Assembly: GCA_017461385.1 (NCBI GenBank)
Contig: JAFTXZ010000008.1
Span: 1-64,000, forward strand
DNA: 64,000 nucleotides
Direction: 5' to 3'
Source: Clostridia bacterium
GTDB taxonomy: Bacteria; Bacillota; Clostridia; Oscillospirales; CAG-272
Position numbers and translations under genes: made by a program. Under the pieces are notes generated by a model. It was not told the DNA's origin, did not search any database, and saw nothing but the letters and a program-made list of their open reading frames with translations. The first letter of the stretch is position 1. The number at the start of each line of letters is the position of its first letter. Of the stretch, positions 1 to 9,000 are shown one piece after another.

Positions 1-61
1 CCGTCATCAACAGGGCACGAGCTACCGATTTCACTTGCTCTATATCTGTTGTAGGCTTCAT
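1..61 (-). CDS. N-terminal fragment of an unidentified protein, cut by the window edge
   Basis: Reading the minus strand from 61 gives ATG followed by 19 open codons (MKPTTDIEQVKSVARALLMT) that run off the left edge. An AAGGAG ribosome site sits 7 nt upstream, which supports a real start. The first 20 residues are too few to name a family. The gene lies downstream of ssrA on the same strand. A hairpin followed by a T-run (84-115) stands about 23 nt before its ribosome site, so it either has its own promoter or is controlled by read-through. Confidence 0.6.
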   Translation of the reverse strand, partial: MKPTTDIEQVKSVARALLMT

Positions 62-83
62 TGTATCTCCTTATTTTTGGCAT

Positions 84-115
84 AAAAAAAGCACAGAGCT
101 TTTCTTTCTCTGTGC
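84..115 (-). terminator. Intrinsic terminator or attenuator hairpin upstream of the left-edge gene
   Basis: On minus, an 8-bp stem (GCACAGAG/CTCTGTGC, 9-nt loop) is followed by seven T. It sits directly before the ribosome site of the left-edge gene, so it may end a short transcript from the 116-230 segment or attenuate that gene. Confidence 0.6.
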
Positions 116-220
116 TGTGCGTTGTGGGCGGTTTTTGTTCTCACGGGAGTTCAAATCCTTTCAGTATTGGAAAATACCCATTTTTCATCTACAAAATCGA
201 ACTAAAATTTTTCGCCCGAA
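116..220 (-). other. Unassigned leader segment between the ssrA terminator and the left-edge gene
   Basis: This stretch is less AT-rich than its surroundings. On minus it holds a 15-codon ORF (MKNGYFPILKGFELP, stop) with no clear ribosome site, and a small GTATT/AATAC hairpin. I could not match it to a known riboswitch or tRNA fold. It may be a leader or a small RNA ending at the 84-115 hairpin. Confidence 0.25.
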
Positions 221-252
221 AAAAGCAAAAAAGCCTTGAAAAATCAAGGCTT
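221..252 (-). terminator. Terminator of ssrA
   Basis: A 9-bp stem AAGCCTTGA/TCAAGGCTT is followed on minus by a T-rich run. It lies 33 nt past the mature tmRNA 3' end. A second hairpin (GGCGATA/TATCGCC, 258-278) lies in the trailer between them. Confidence 0.75.
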
Positions 253-284
253 TTTGCGGCGATATCTTTTTTATCGCCCTTTTA

Positions 285-677
285 TGGTGGAACTGTCGAG
301 AGTCGAACTCGCGTCCGAAAATCACTTAACACAACTTTCTACGTAGGTAGTTAATCTACTGAAATTCCCCTACAAAACGCCGATTAACAGGCTTTCCTTC
401 AGGTATTGCCTTAATGCTTGATTGATACAGGCAAAACTCTCAATTCAAGTTCATCTCTAACGTTTCGCCCTAGTCCAAGTCGAGATACTCTTGGGTAGAA
501 CGGGTGGCTTACAAGCCACAGCACTGCTTTAACTGAGTCTCCCGAGGGAGAATCAATTAGGCAGCCAATGCAACTTTATTGTTGTCGTTTATTATTTAAT
601 TTAGCCATTTTAACGGGATTAGCCAGCCCGCTACGCTTATCATGCCTCACAATCCCCGTCGAAGCCTTTACAGTCCC
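285..677 (-). ncRNA. ssrA: Transfer-messenger RNA (tmRNA)
   Basis: The 3' part on minus has the tmRNA tRNA-like signature, GAGTTCGACTCTCG then CAGTTCCACCA. The 5' part contains GGCTTCGACGGGG. The acceptor stem pairs GGGACTG (671-677) with CAGTTCC, one G·U pair included, and CCA is encoded at 285-287. The tag reading frame ends VALAA-TAA (stop 557-559). In the tag frame the codons before it give I-N-D-N-N-K-V-A-L-A-A, with an in-frame UAA just upstream, so the resume codon would be AUA or AAC rather than the common alanine codon. tmRNA with SmpB rescues ribosomes stalled on broken mRNAs; smpB lies two genes upstream. Length is 393 nt. Confidence 0.95.
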
Positions 678-704
678 GTTTTGGAATTTAAGTCACGTGT
701 AAGT

Positions 705-733
705 ATTTTAATTTATTGTTGTCAATTTGTCAA
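705..733 (-). promoter_or_regulatory. σA promoter of ssrA
   Basis: TTGACA (728-733), 17-nt spacer, TAAAAT (705-710) on minus. The predicted start lies about 20 nt before the mature 5' end, leaving a short 5' leader for RNase P to remove. ssrA can thus be expressed apart from smpB. Confidence 0.75.
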
Positions 734-768
734 GTATTCTTTCAAATATCGCAAGATTTTTTCCATTA

Positions 769-801
769 AAAAGCCGATTAAGAATTGCTTAATCGGCTTT
801 T
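769..801 (-). terminator. Terminator of the smpB operon
   Basis: Stem AAGCCGATTAAG / CTTAATCGGCTT with a 5-nt loop, then T-run on minus, just after the GNAT-like gene stop. It separates that operon from the ssrA promoter. Confidence 0.75.
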
Positions 802-808
802 ATGTGTC

Positions 809-1705
809 TTAAGCAAAAAATACGCCGTAGCCTTCTCCTGTTTTTCCGCCGTTTCTCAAATAATCCTTGTATGCACGTCTCATGCTTGTGTTTTCAGGAT
901 AATCCTCGATATTTCCAGTATAATCCATGTCAAACAATCTCCAAGCATCAAGATACTCGCCTTCCTTGTCGTGGGTTGCCCATATTACATCATATTCATG
1001 AGCAAATCTATAGGTGTTTGTCTTACTTGGAAACACTTCAAGGGTTGCAGGATATAAAAGCCAGCTATGACAAACAAATGCAATTGGATTATTTGTAATT
1101 TGATCTGCAAAGAACTCAGCAGCCATTTTATAGGATTTATCACAGCTTTCCTTGTCAATTGGAGTGAGCGATCTAGGAATGTGAACTCCAATTACTCTGT
1201 CCCCCTTTTTAAGCTTTTTGCCGTCCTTTTCATAATCTTGAATAAATTCAGTTAGTTCAAATTGCAATCTTTCAAGTCCGAATCTAGTCATATTGAAAAA
1301 TCCAGGGAACCACCAAGCGACAAAAGAGCCGACGATTCCTTTAACTGCCTTGCATTCATCCATCTTATATTTCAGGTCACACATTGATTTTTCAAAAATC
1401 GAAAGATCAATACCTTTTTCGATATAAAGCTGTTTCAAATACTTTGAGAGGCACATAAACACCAAAAGCTCTATTGTATACGTATGTATGCCAACAATTT
1501 CGGCAATTTTTTGTGCGCCATTAACTATTATTTCATTGTAGTAATCAAGGTTTATATTGTCTTGATACTTTTTTATGCATTGGTTAAGTAACTCAAGTGC
1601 TTGGTCGTTTTTCACAATTGAATCAAAGGCTGATAGCAAAACTGTCTTATCGTTATCCTCATAATCCTTCATAAAACTAACCAAGTAGTCTCTCATATCT
1701 CTCAT
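809..1705 (-). CDS. Acyltransferase-like protein (NAT_N plus GNAT-like C-terminal domain)
   Basis: This 298-residue protein resembles clostridial proteins made of an N-acyltransferase N-terminal domain and a GNAT-like C-terminal domain (families formerly DUF5596/DUF5597). Features include an all-helical N-terminal half, then the C-terminal pattern HIPRSLTPI, a phenylalanine pair, CHSWLL, and a late charged strand region. The ATG directly follows the smpB stop, and its AGGGAGG ribosome site lies inside the end of smpB, so the two are translationally coupled. The acyl donor and acceptor are unknown. A role in trans-translation is suggested only by position between smpB and ssrA. Confidence 0.7.
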   Translation of the reverse strand: MRDMRDYLVSFMKDYEDNDKTVLLSAFDSIVKNDQALELLNQCIKKYQDNINLDYYNEIIVNGAQKIAEIVGIHTYTIELLVFMCLSKYLKQLYIEKGIDLSIFEKSMCDLKYKMDECKAVKGIVGSFVAWWFPGFFNMTRFGLERLQFELTEFIQDYEKDGKKLKKGDRVIGVHIPRSLTPIDKESCDKSYKMAAEFFADQITNNPIAFVCHSWLLYPATLEVFPSKTNTYRFAHEYDVIWATHDKEGEYLDAWRLFDMDYTGNIEDYPENTSMRRAYKDYLRNGGKTGEGYGVFFA

Positions 1706-2167
1706 TTATTCTTTCCCTCCCTTTGTAGCTCTTTCAATTGCTCTTTTTGCGTCTTTTTTAGCTTCACTTTCACGTTTATCGTATAGCTTCTTGCCCTTGC
1801 AAACTCCAATTTCAAGCTTTACCTTGGAGCCCTTTAGATACATGGTTAATGGTATTAATGAATAGCCGTCTCTTGTTAACAAGCCGTTTAGCTTCATTAT
1901 TTCTTTTTTGTGGAGCAAAAGCCTCTTGTGCCTTAATGGATCCTTATTGAAGATATTACCCTTTTCGTAAGGACTAATATGAATACCCAAAGCAAGCATC
2001 TCGCCAGCATAAACCTTGCAGAAGGAATCCTTTAAGTTGACTTGACCAAGGCGAACTGATTTAACCTCTGTGCCACACAATTCAATTCCAGCCTCATACT
2101 TTTCTATAACGAAGTAATCGTGATATGCTTTCTTGTTTTGTGCAATAATCTTTACATTTTCAGACAT
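1706..2167 (-). CDS. smpB: SsrA-binding protein SmpB
   Basis: SmpB (153 residues) binds the tRNA-like domain of tmRNA and brings it to stalled ribosomes. The sequence shows the OB-fold hallmarks: an N-terminal [20 protein letters not shown] segment, GTEVKSVR, and a basic C-terminal tail ([19 protein letters not shown]) that enters the empty mRNA channel. Length is typical. It starts at an ATG with an AAAGGAGG ribosome site and has its own promoter. Its partner RNA gene, ssrA, is about 1 kb downstream on the same strand, with one acyltransferase-like gene between. Confidence 0.97.
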   Translation of the reverse strand: MSENVKIIAQNKKAYHDYFVIEKYEAGIELCGTEVKSVRLGQVNLKDSFCKVYAGEMLALGIHISPYEKGNIFNKDPLRHKRLLLHKKEIMKLNGLLTRDGYSLIPLTMYLKGSKVKLEIGVCKGKKLYDKRESEAKKDAKRAIERATKGGKE

Positions 2168-2198
2168 GGTATTCCTCCTTTACTTAGTTTTGCAATTT

Positions 2199-2227
2199 AG
2201 TATAACATATTTATAATTCATTTGCAA
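2199..2227 (-). promoter_or_regulatory. σA promoter of smpB
   Basis: TTGCAA (2222-2227), 17-nt spacer ending TGT (extended -10), TATACT (2199-2204) on minus. Confidence 0.65.
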
Positions 2228-2245
2228 TAGCATATTTTGTCGCAA

Positions 2246-2274
2246 TTGACAAAAGCATTGCATTGTGATAAAAT
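2246..2274 (+). promoter_or_regulatory. σA promoter of the ygjP-like gene
   Basis: TTGACA (2246-2251), 17-nt spacer ending TGA, TAAAAT (2269-2274). The predicted start falls almost at the ribosome site, so the leader is very short. Confidence 0.65.
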
Positions 2275-2291
2275 AAAAAGGAGGTGATTAT

Positions 2292-2798
2292 ATGGACTAC
2301 GAAATAATTTTTTCTAAAAGAAAAACCATTTCTCTTTCTGTAAAAAGAGACAAAAGAATTGTAGTTCGTGCTCCGTTCCACACTCCAAAAAGTCGCATAG
2401 ACAATTTTGTTCAAAAAAACGCTTTTTGGATAAGCCAGCGTCAAAAGTATTATGACCATGCTCCAAGCATAGATGATTTTACCAGTGAACAAATCAAAGA
2501 ACTAAAAACCAATCTACAAAGGATTATTACACCAATTTTGTCAGAATACTCTTATAAAATGAGAGTTTCTCCCAACAAGGTATCTATAAATACCGCAAAA
2601 ACAAGATTTGGGAGCTGTTCTTCAAACGGTAATTTGAACTTTTCCTGCAGACTTGCATTGTATCCTCAAAAAGCAATCGAATACGTTTGCGTGCATGAGC
2701 TTGCGCATCTTAAGGAAATGAATCATTCGAGTAAATTTTGGAGCATTGTAGAAGCGCAGTTGCCTGATTATAAAGAAGCCAAAAAGCTATTGAAATGA
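2292..2798 (+). CDS. YgjP-like metal-dependent hydrolase (M48/DUF45 type)
   Basis: This 168-residue protein belongs to the YgjP/SprT-like zinc-dependent hydrolase family. The active-site helix VHELAHLKEMNHSSKFW (about residues 136-152) supplies HELAH and a downstream H, the expected zinc ligands. A conserved RFGSCSSNGNLNF strand precedes it. The usual family members are longer, about 230 residues, so this is a compact version. The start is fixed by a perfect AGGAGGTGAT ribosome site 3 nt before ATG. The substrate is unknown. The next gene starts 7 nt after the stop. Confidence 0.85.
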   Translation: MDYEIIFSKRKTISLSVKRDKRIVVRAPFHTPKSRIDNFVQKNAFWISQRQKYYDHAPSIDDFTSEQIKELKTNLQRIITPILSEYSYKMRVSPNKVSINTAKTRFGSCSSNGNLNFSCRLALYPQKAIEYVCVHELAHLKEMNHSSKFWSIVEAQLPDYKEAKKLLK

Positions 2799-2805
2799 GG
2801 TTAAT

Positions 2806-3753
2806 ATGAATATTGTTATATTGGATTACAAAACCTTAGGAGAGGATTTAGACCTTTCTTCTGTGTACAAGTTTGGTAATGTTATCAAATATCCATCGAC
2901 GACTCAAGAGCAAGCTCCCGAACGAGTAAAGGATGCAGACATTGTTATCGTTAACAAGGTAAAAATGACCAAGGAAGTTGTGGAAAATGCGAGCAATCTA
3001 AAATTAATTTGCGAAACTGCAACAGGATACGACAATATAGATATTGATTATTGCAATAGCAAGGGTATCTGCGTCGCCAATACACCTGCATATTCCACAC
3101 CATGTGTCGCTCAGGTTACTGTTTCCATGGTTTGCTCTTTAATTACGCATTTGCATGAATATAGACAGTTTGTCCATAACGGTTCTTATCAAAATAGTGG
3201 TAATGCAAACTGTCTTGTTCCGGTTTACCACGAGTTTTGTGGCCTAACTTGGGGAATTATTGGATTTGGAAACATAGGAAAAGCTGTTGGAAGAGTCGCT
3301 GAAGCCTTTGGTTGCAGATTATTAGTTAACAAAAGAACTCCGATTGAGGGTTATAATTGCGTAGATTTAGAAACCTTGTTAAAGGAATCAGATATTATTT
3401 CTATTCACTGTCCACTAACTGATAAAACTAGAAATATGATCGGCAAAAATGAGCTTGCTCTTATGAAAAAAAGCGCTATTATTGTCAACGTCGCGCGCGG
3501 AGCCGTTTGGAACGAGCAAGACGTTACTGACGCTATTGTTGAAGGAAGAATTGCTGGAATAGGTTGTGATGTTTTCTCTGCCGAGCCACTGCCACTCAAT
3601 CATCCATTTAACAAGCTTTTGAATTACGATAACGTTTTACTAACTCCACACATGGCATGGGGTTCATACGAATCTAGAAGCAGATGCTTTTCTACAGTTG
3701 TTTCAAACATTGAGGCTTTTTTATCTGGAAAAGAGCAAAATCTAATCAAATAA
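2806..3753 (+). CDS. D-2-hydroxyacid dehydrogenase (NAD-dependent)
   Basis: This 315-residue enzyme reduces 2-ketoacids such as hydroxypyruvate or glyoxylate to D-2-hydroxyacids with NAD(P)H. Visible features are the substrate-loop region (ETATGYDNID), NTPAYST, the Rossmann motif GFGNIGKAVGR (about 150-160), the catalytic arginine in NVARGAVWN, the glutamate region DVFSAEPLP, and the catalytic histidine in LTPHMAW. Length and layout match the HprA/GyaR group. The exact substrate cannot be read from sequence. It follows the YgjP-like gene in one transcription unit. Confidence 0.88.
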   Translation: MNIVILDYKTLGEDLDLSSVYKFGNVIKYPSTTQEQAPERVKDADIVIVNKVKMTKEVVENASNLKLICETATGYDNIDIDYCNSKGICVANTPAYSTPCVAQVTVSMVCSLITHLHEYRQFVHNGSYQNSGNANCLVPVYHEFCGLTWGIIGFGNIGKAVGRVAEAFGCRLLVNKRTPIEGYNCVDLETLLKESDIISIHCPLTDKTRNMIGKNELALMKKSAIIVNVARGAVWNEQDVTDAIVEGRIAGIGCDVFSAEPLPLNHPFNKLLNYDNVLLTPHMAWGSYESRSRCFSTVVSNIEAFLSGKEQNLIK

Positions 3754-3794
3754 CCGCCTATATTATATTTTTATAGAATTTTTCAAAATATCTA

Positions 3795-3823
3795 TTGACA
3801 AAGTCGCCAATTTAATGTATAAT
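3795..3823 (+). promoter_or_regulatory. σA promoter of tRNA-Leu
   Basis: Perfect TTGACA (3795-3800), 17-nt spacer, perfect TATAAT (3818-3823), 11 nt before the mature 5' end. Confidence 0.8.
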
Positions 3824-3834
3824 ACTTAGGCAAC

Positions 3835-3918
3835 GCGGGTGTGGCGGAATTGGCAGACGCGCTAGACTTAGGATCTAGTGCCAAAAGCATGCAGGTTCGA
3901 CCCCTGTCACCCGCACCA
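3835..3918 (+). tRNA. tRNA-Leu (anticodon UAG)
   Basis: Cloverleaf: acceptor GCGGGTG paired with CACCCGC, D-arm with GGC..AGACGCGC, anticodon loop CTTAGGA giving UAG, a long class II variable arm, T-arm GCAGGTTCGACCCCTGT, and encoded CCA (3916-3918). It reads CUN leucine codons. Confidence 0.95.
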
Positions 3919-3923
3919 AAAAA

Positions 3924-3949
3924 GTGCTCACATTTAGTGAGCACTTTTT
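3924..3949 (+). terminator. Terminator of tRNA-Leu (likely bidirectional)
   Basis: Stem GTGCTCA/TGAGCAC followed by TTTTT. The A-run on the other side lets it also end the minus-strand EamA gene, whose stop is at 3953. Confidence 0.8.
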
Positions 3950-3952
3950 GTT

Positions 3953-4837
3953 TTATATTAGAGAAATCATGATACCTGCTATTATCGTGATAGCGCAGAA
4001 AACTCGATATGCTATATGCTTTTCCTTGAATACAAGCTTGCCCATAAATATGGTTACAAGGACGCTGGATTGCTTAATTAAGGTCATTACAACAACCGTA
4101 CTATTTGGATTAGCATTTGCTAAAAACAGACATCGATCTCCCAAGACGAATATAATGCTCATTATCCATATCCATGGATTTTTAACGCATTTTCTAACAT
4201 TAATTTTTTCGTTCTTAAAGAAAATATATGCTCCATACCATAGCACTAAATACAGCATGTACCAAAACTGAAGCTGTGCAGATGTTATAACTGAATCGCC
4301 AATTAGCCATCTGTTCGTGTCAGTTGCCATAAGCCACTTATCCATTGTTGCTGAAATGGAGTTCAGAACACCTGATATTAAAACCAATAGAACAATCCTT
4401 TTATTTGTTTTTTCCCCCGTTCCCCTCTTAGTTTTCACGTTTACAAGTGTTATTCCAACAATTACAAGGACAATACCGATTATTTGGAATACTCCTAGCT
4501 TTTCGCCAAGAAGTAAAACGCCAAGTAATACTGCAAATATTACTCTTCCCATATCTATAACGCTATAGATACTTAGTGGTAAACGCTTAATTGAATTGAG
4601 GGCACAAATCCATGCAACAAATATTATTGCGGATTTGAACATAATTACAAGATGCAACAGGGCAGATACTTGAAAAATATCGCTTGAAAAGGGAATTATC
4701 ATAAAAAAGCCAAAAAGCGTGTAAAAGAACAGCACCTCAATAACGCTGTTCTTTTCCATCGCTTTTTTCTTTAATCCTTCTCTCAATCCCTTTACTATTC
4801 CATAAATCAGAATAAAAAGAATCCAGATGTGTTGCAT
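3953..4837 (-). CDS. EamA/DMT-family membrane transporter
   Basis: This 294-residue protein has about ten hydrophobic segments in two similar halves, the pattern of EamA (drug/metabolite) permeases. The first half ends with GEKLGVFQIIGIVLVIVGITLV and the second with VFKEKHIAYRVFCAITIIAGIMIS, the repeated GE/K..G..LI..G motif of the family. It acts in the cytoplasmic membrane; the substrate is unknown. Its ATG overlaps the asnA stop by one base (TAATG), so the two are translationally coupled, which suggests a solute linked to asparagine or aspartate metabolism as inference only. Confidence 0.85.
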   Translation of the reverse strand: MQHIWILFILIYGIVKGLREGLKKKAMEKNSVIEVLFFYTLFGFFMIIPFSSDIFQVSALLHLVIMFKSAIIFVAWICALNSIKRLPLSIYSVIDMGRVIFAVLLGVLLLGEKLGVFQIIGIVLVIVGITLVNVKTKRGTGEKTNKRIVLLVLISGVLNSISATMDKWLMATDTNRWLIGDSVITSAQLQFWYMLYLVLWYGAYIFFKNEKINVRKCVKNPWIWIMSIIFVLGDRCLFLANANPNSTVVVMTLIKQSSVLVTIFMGKLVFKEKHIAYRVFCAITIIAGIMISLI

Positions 4838-5838
4838 TATAATAGATGTACTCCTTTTTTAGCACACTCCTCGGAGGTTTTTTCTCCCCAATAAGAGGAC
4901 TGCACCTCTCCAATATGTGCCTTACGCAAGAAATACATACACATTCTAGATTGGCCTATACCGCCACCTATTGTGTATGGCAACTCGCCATTCATAAGTG
5001 CATTGTGATAATCAAGCTTCATTCTATCAAGGCAGTTTCTTTCCTTAAGTTGTCTTTCAAGTGCCTTTTCATCAACACGAATACCCATAGATGATAGCTC
5101 TAGTGCAATATCCAAGACAGGATAATAAACTATGATATCACCGTTTAGCTCCCAATCATCATAGTCCGGAGCTCTTCCATCGTGCTGTTCACCTGATTTT
5201 AGCTTTCCACCTATTTTCATTATAAACACAGCGCCATGCTCTTTTGCTATCTCTTTTTCACGCTCCTTTGGAGTAAGCGTTGGATACTTATCCTCTAGCT
5301 CCTGCGCCGTTACAAAAGTAATACTTTCTGGAAGCTGATTTCCAATAAAATCATACTCATAAGCTATAAAATTCTCAGTGTGCTTAAGAGTATTGTAGAT
5401 GATCTTTACCGTCTTTTTTAGATACTCCTCAGTCCTTTGCTCCTTGGTAATAATTCTTTCCCAGTCCCATTGGTCAACATACATAGAATGAATATTATCA
5501 GTTTCCTCATCGCGACGGATAGCTATCATATCAGTGTACAGTCCTTCTCCTGCCTTGAAGCCGTAGTCTTTCAACGCAACTCTTTTCCATTTTGCAAGAG
5601 AGTGAACTATCTCAAGCTCTCTCCCTGTAATTGTATCAAAGGAAACTGGACGCTCTGTGCCATTTAGGTTATCGTTTAATCCACTTTTTGGAGAAACAAA
5701 AAGTGGCGCTGATACTCTAGTAAGATTCAACCCAATTGCCAAATCTCTTTCAAAAAAATCTTTTACTTTTTTTATGGCTACCTCTGTTTGTCGTATATCC
5801 AATAGCGATTTGTAGCCATCTGGTATAAAAAATGACAT
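4837..5838 (-). CDS. asnA: Aspartate-ammonia ligase (asparagine synthetase A)
   Basis: AsnA (333 residues) makes asparagine from aspartate, ammonia and ATP. It is a class II aminoacyl-tRNA-synthetase-like fold. Seen here: the N-terminal ISLI-like helix ([15 protein letters not shown]), [14 protein letters not shown], the dimer/ATP segment [10 protein letters not shown], and the C-terminal [23 protein letters not shown]. Length is typical. The start at 5838 follows an AAAGGAGAAG ribosome site. A short 6-bp hairpin in the leader (CTTTAG/CTAAAG) partly covers that site and could lower translation. Confidence 0.96.
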   Translation of the reverse strand: MSFFIPDGYKSLLDIRQTEVAIKKVKDFFERDLAIGLNLTRVSAPLFVSPKSGLNDNLNGTERPVSFDTITGRELEIVHSLAKWKRVALKDYGFKAGEGLYTDMIAIRRDEETDNIHSMYVDQWDWERIITKEQRTEEYLKKTVKIIYNTLKHTENFIAYEYDFIGNQLPESITFVTAQELEDKYPTLTPKEREKEIAKEHGAVFIMKIGGKLKSGEQHDGRAPDYDDWELNGDIIVYYPVLDIALELSSMGIRVDEKALERQLKERNCLDRMKLDYHNALMNGELPYTIGGGIGQSRMCMYFLRKAHIGEVQSSYWGEKTSEECAKKGVHLL

Positions 5839-5875
5839 CTTCTTCTCCTTTAGTTGACTAAAGTAATTTTACACT

Positions 5876-5904
5876 AGTATATCACAGCTTAACTTTTTTT
5901 GCAA
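5876..5904 (-). promoter_or_regulatory. σA promoter of asnA-EamA operon
   Basis: TTGCAA (5899-5904), 17-nt spacer ending TGA, TATACT (5876-5881) on minus. Confidence 0.65.
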
Positions 5905-5940
5905 TAGTCAATTAAATATTATTTTTAATTATTATATATA

Positions 5941-5969
5941 TTGACATATTTGCCTTTGTATGTTAGAAT
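5941..5969 (+). promoter_or_regulatory. σA promoter of the LRR/CotH gene
   Basis: TTGACA (5941-5946), 17-nt spacer ending TGT, TAGAAT (5964-5969), 35 nt before the chosen ATG. It overlaps the upstream in-frame ORF extension, which confirms the later start. Confidence 0.7.
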
Positions 5970-6003
5970 AAATATGTGCAAAACTACCCAAAAGGAGTAT
6001 TTT

Positions 6004-9000
6004 ATGAGAAAACATATAGGCAAAATTGCCATAAGCTTTGCTATTTGTATTGTTATCATAGCATCGGTGCTATGTTTTACTATATTTTCCGAGGACACAT
6101 CTAACGCCCCTGTCATATCATGGACCTACGAGATTGACACGACCAATAAAACGGCTACTATAACAGGATTTAATTTTACAGGAAGCTATACTAAGGAATT
6201 CAATATTCCTAATATCATTACAGACAAAGGAATCGACTATCCTGTAACCGTAATAAAAGCAAATGCCTTTAAGGAGAAAGCCACTGTTTTTGGTAAGCTA
6301 ACTTTACCTGAAAACCTAACTACTATTGGTGAAAATGCTTTTAAGGGAACTCAAATTTTCGGTGAAATAATTATTCCACAAAACGTTACTACAATCGGAA
6401 ATTCAGCATTTGAGAACTGTAAAGGAATTACAAGTGTTGTTTTACCCGCTGGACTAAAGAATATCAGCTCATACACATTCAAGAATTGTTCCGCATTAAA
6501 AACAGTTAACACAGAAAATGTTGAATCATTCAGAAAAGAATGCTTTAGCGGTTGTTATGCTCTTTATAACATGAGTATTTCAAGCAACGCTAAAACTATT
6601 GAAGACAAAGCATTCTACGATTGTCGTTCATTGGATCAGACGTATGATATCTCTAGTGTAACATCTTTAGGAAAGGAAGTTTTCTTTAATTGCGAAAGGC
6701 TTGAAGGCTTCATTATGCCTGACAAGGGCTTTGACCTTAAGTTCTTCTCTGGTTGCACAGGAATTAAGTCTTTTGAGATAAAAGAATCTGACACTGCTGA
6801 GTATATTACGAAGGACGGCGTAATTTTTGACAAAGCAACAAATGGAACAGTTCTTTTGCTTTATCCTACTAACAAAGATGGAGATACATACAGCATTCCA
6901 TCTACAGTAACAGAAATTGCAAATGGTGCATTTGCTTATTCAAAAAATCTTGAGCACGTTATTATTCCTGAGAGCGTATCAAAAATTTCACCTGAGGCAT
7001 TTAAGTACTCCTCAATAAAGTCCGCGTACATTCCTGATAGCGTTTCATCGTTAAGTGTTGACATATTTATGGGTTGCGCTGATTTGGAATGGGTTGTTCT
7101 TGGAAAAAACGTTGCTGCTGTCGGTGTAGACTGCTTCAAGGGAACCAATTCAAATTTGGTTGTTATTGCTAAAAACCCCTCTGTTTCAAAGCCAGATGGC
7201 GTTGGTAAATTCTATTCTTTAAGTGATTACCAGTGCATTGACCACTACTATGGCTTTGCTGATAAGGATGCTACTTGTACTGAAAGCGGATATAAGAAAT
7301 GTATTGTTTGTGATAGAATTACTTATATCAGGGAATTAGGTCACAGCGGTGCAATTATTGAAAAATCTACTCTTTCTTGTACAACCGACGAATATTACGT
7401 TGTCAGCTGTTCAAGATGTGGAGAAAAAGATAAAACTGTAACAAAATATGCATCCGGACACACTCCAATTACTAATACCATCGCGCCTAGCGAAACACGT
7501 TCAGGTTACGTGATTAACAAGTGCATAACCTGCCACGAAACATACGTAGACAACTTTTCCAATTACGTGGGCAAAGAGCCTTGTAAGACACATATAAACA
7601 TTGATACTATTGAGATTTCAGTTGCAAGCTGTGTTACCAACGGGTTAACCATCTACTATTGTACGGATTGTGGTTCTTACATACGTGAAACAACCGTGCC
7701 AAAATCAGAGTGTCATTTTGAGGTAACATTTGAAGCGATTTCCAGTTGTACAGTTAACGGTCAAATTATTGAAAAATGTACCAACGAGGGTTGCAATGCA
7801 ACAAAGACAACTACTCTACCACTCAAGGAGCACTCACATACCTGGTATACAATTTCTGAAAAGAAGGGCTATGAGTATAGTACTTGTTCAGTTTGTGGTA
7901 TTTTTGAAAGCAGAAAGGTTGACTACTCTGCGTTAACTACATTAATTAGCAAGGTATCTCATTTTTATGAGAAATACTATTCTCCAGAGACCATTGCTAT
8001 TATTAGACCTATAATTGAGAGTCAAAATCTCAACCTAACTCAGGAGGCGGTTGATTATAATGCACAGGTGCTTCGTTCGGCACTTGCTAACATTTCATTT
8101 AACGTTACAGACGTTCCTGTTGTATTTATAGAATACGGCAACTTGAATCCTGATTCTGCTCCATCTAAAGAGTACGAGGCTGCGAAGATTTATATTGCTT
8201 CTTTAGATAAAAACGGAAATCCTCAGGTTGATGCTATTGAATACAATGGAACTATGAAAATGAGAGGTAATTCAACAGCAGACGAGGACAAAAACCCCTA
8301 TAATATCAAGTTCACCTCAAAGGTTGATTTGTTTGGCATGGGCGCTGGTAAAAAATATTGCTTGCTTGCAAACCTTTTCGACCAAACACTTTTAAGGAAT
8401 GCAATGGCAATCGAATTTTCACAAGCTATTGATATTCAATTTGCTCCCAAATATCAATTTGTAGAGGTTTACTATAACGGCAGATACGATGGTCTATATA
8501 TGCTCACCACTCCTATGGATATTGGAGAGGACAGAATAGACATTGACGAGGACAAGGATATTGTTCTTGAGGTTGAAAGAGATAATGGCGATCATAGAAA
8601 AGTAATGAAGGATGACGAAGTATATATAAAGTCTTCACTATGGAATATCAACTCCCTTGTAGAGGGAAGCTCTGACCTTTCTGGCGAAGCTTACTCCAAT
8701 CTATACTCCTCATTTAACATGATAGACTTTGCAATTAAAAGCGGAGATTGGAATTTGATTCAACAATACGTTGACATTGAGTCAATGTCTAGGTATTACG
8801 TTATTCACGAATACTTAAAGGAAGCAGATATGTGCTATGACTCTACTCGTTTCTACATTAAGGACGGCAAGCTGTACGGCGGTCCAGTTTGGGACTTTGA
8901 CCTAGGTTTAGGCAATATATCTATTAATTCTGGTCAAGCTGGTGATGACAATTCCCACGATGCGTGCAACAACGAAGGAAAATGGGCTGCAATAAACATG

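Noticed and set aside
140..170. GTTCAAATCC resembling a tRNA T-loop
   Set aside because: The flanking arms do not pair and no cloverleaf can be built.
61..354. 97-codon open frame on plus across the ssrA terminator
   Set aside because: It crosses the terminator and the tmRNA 3' end, which are clear on the other strand, and has no ribosome site.
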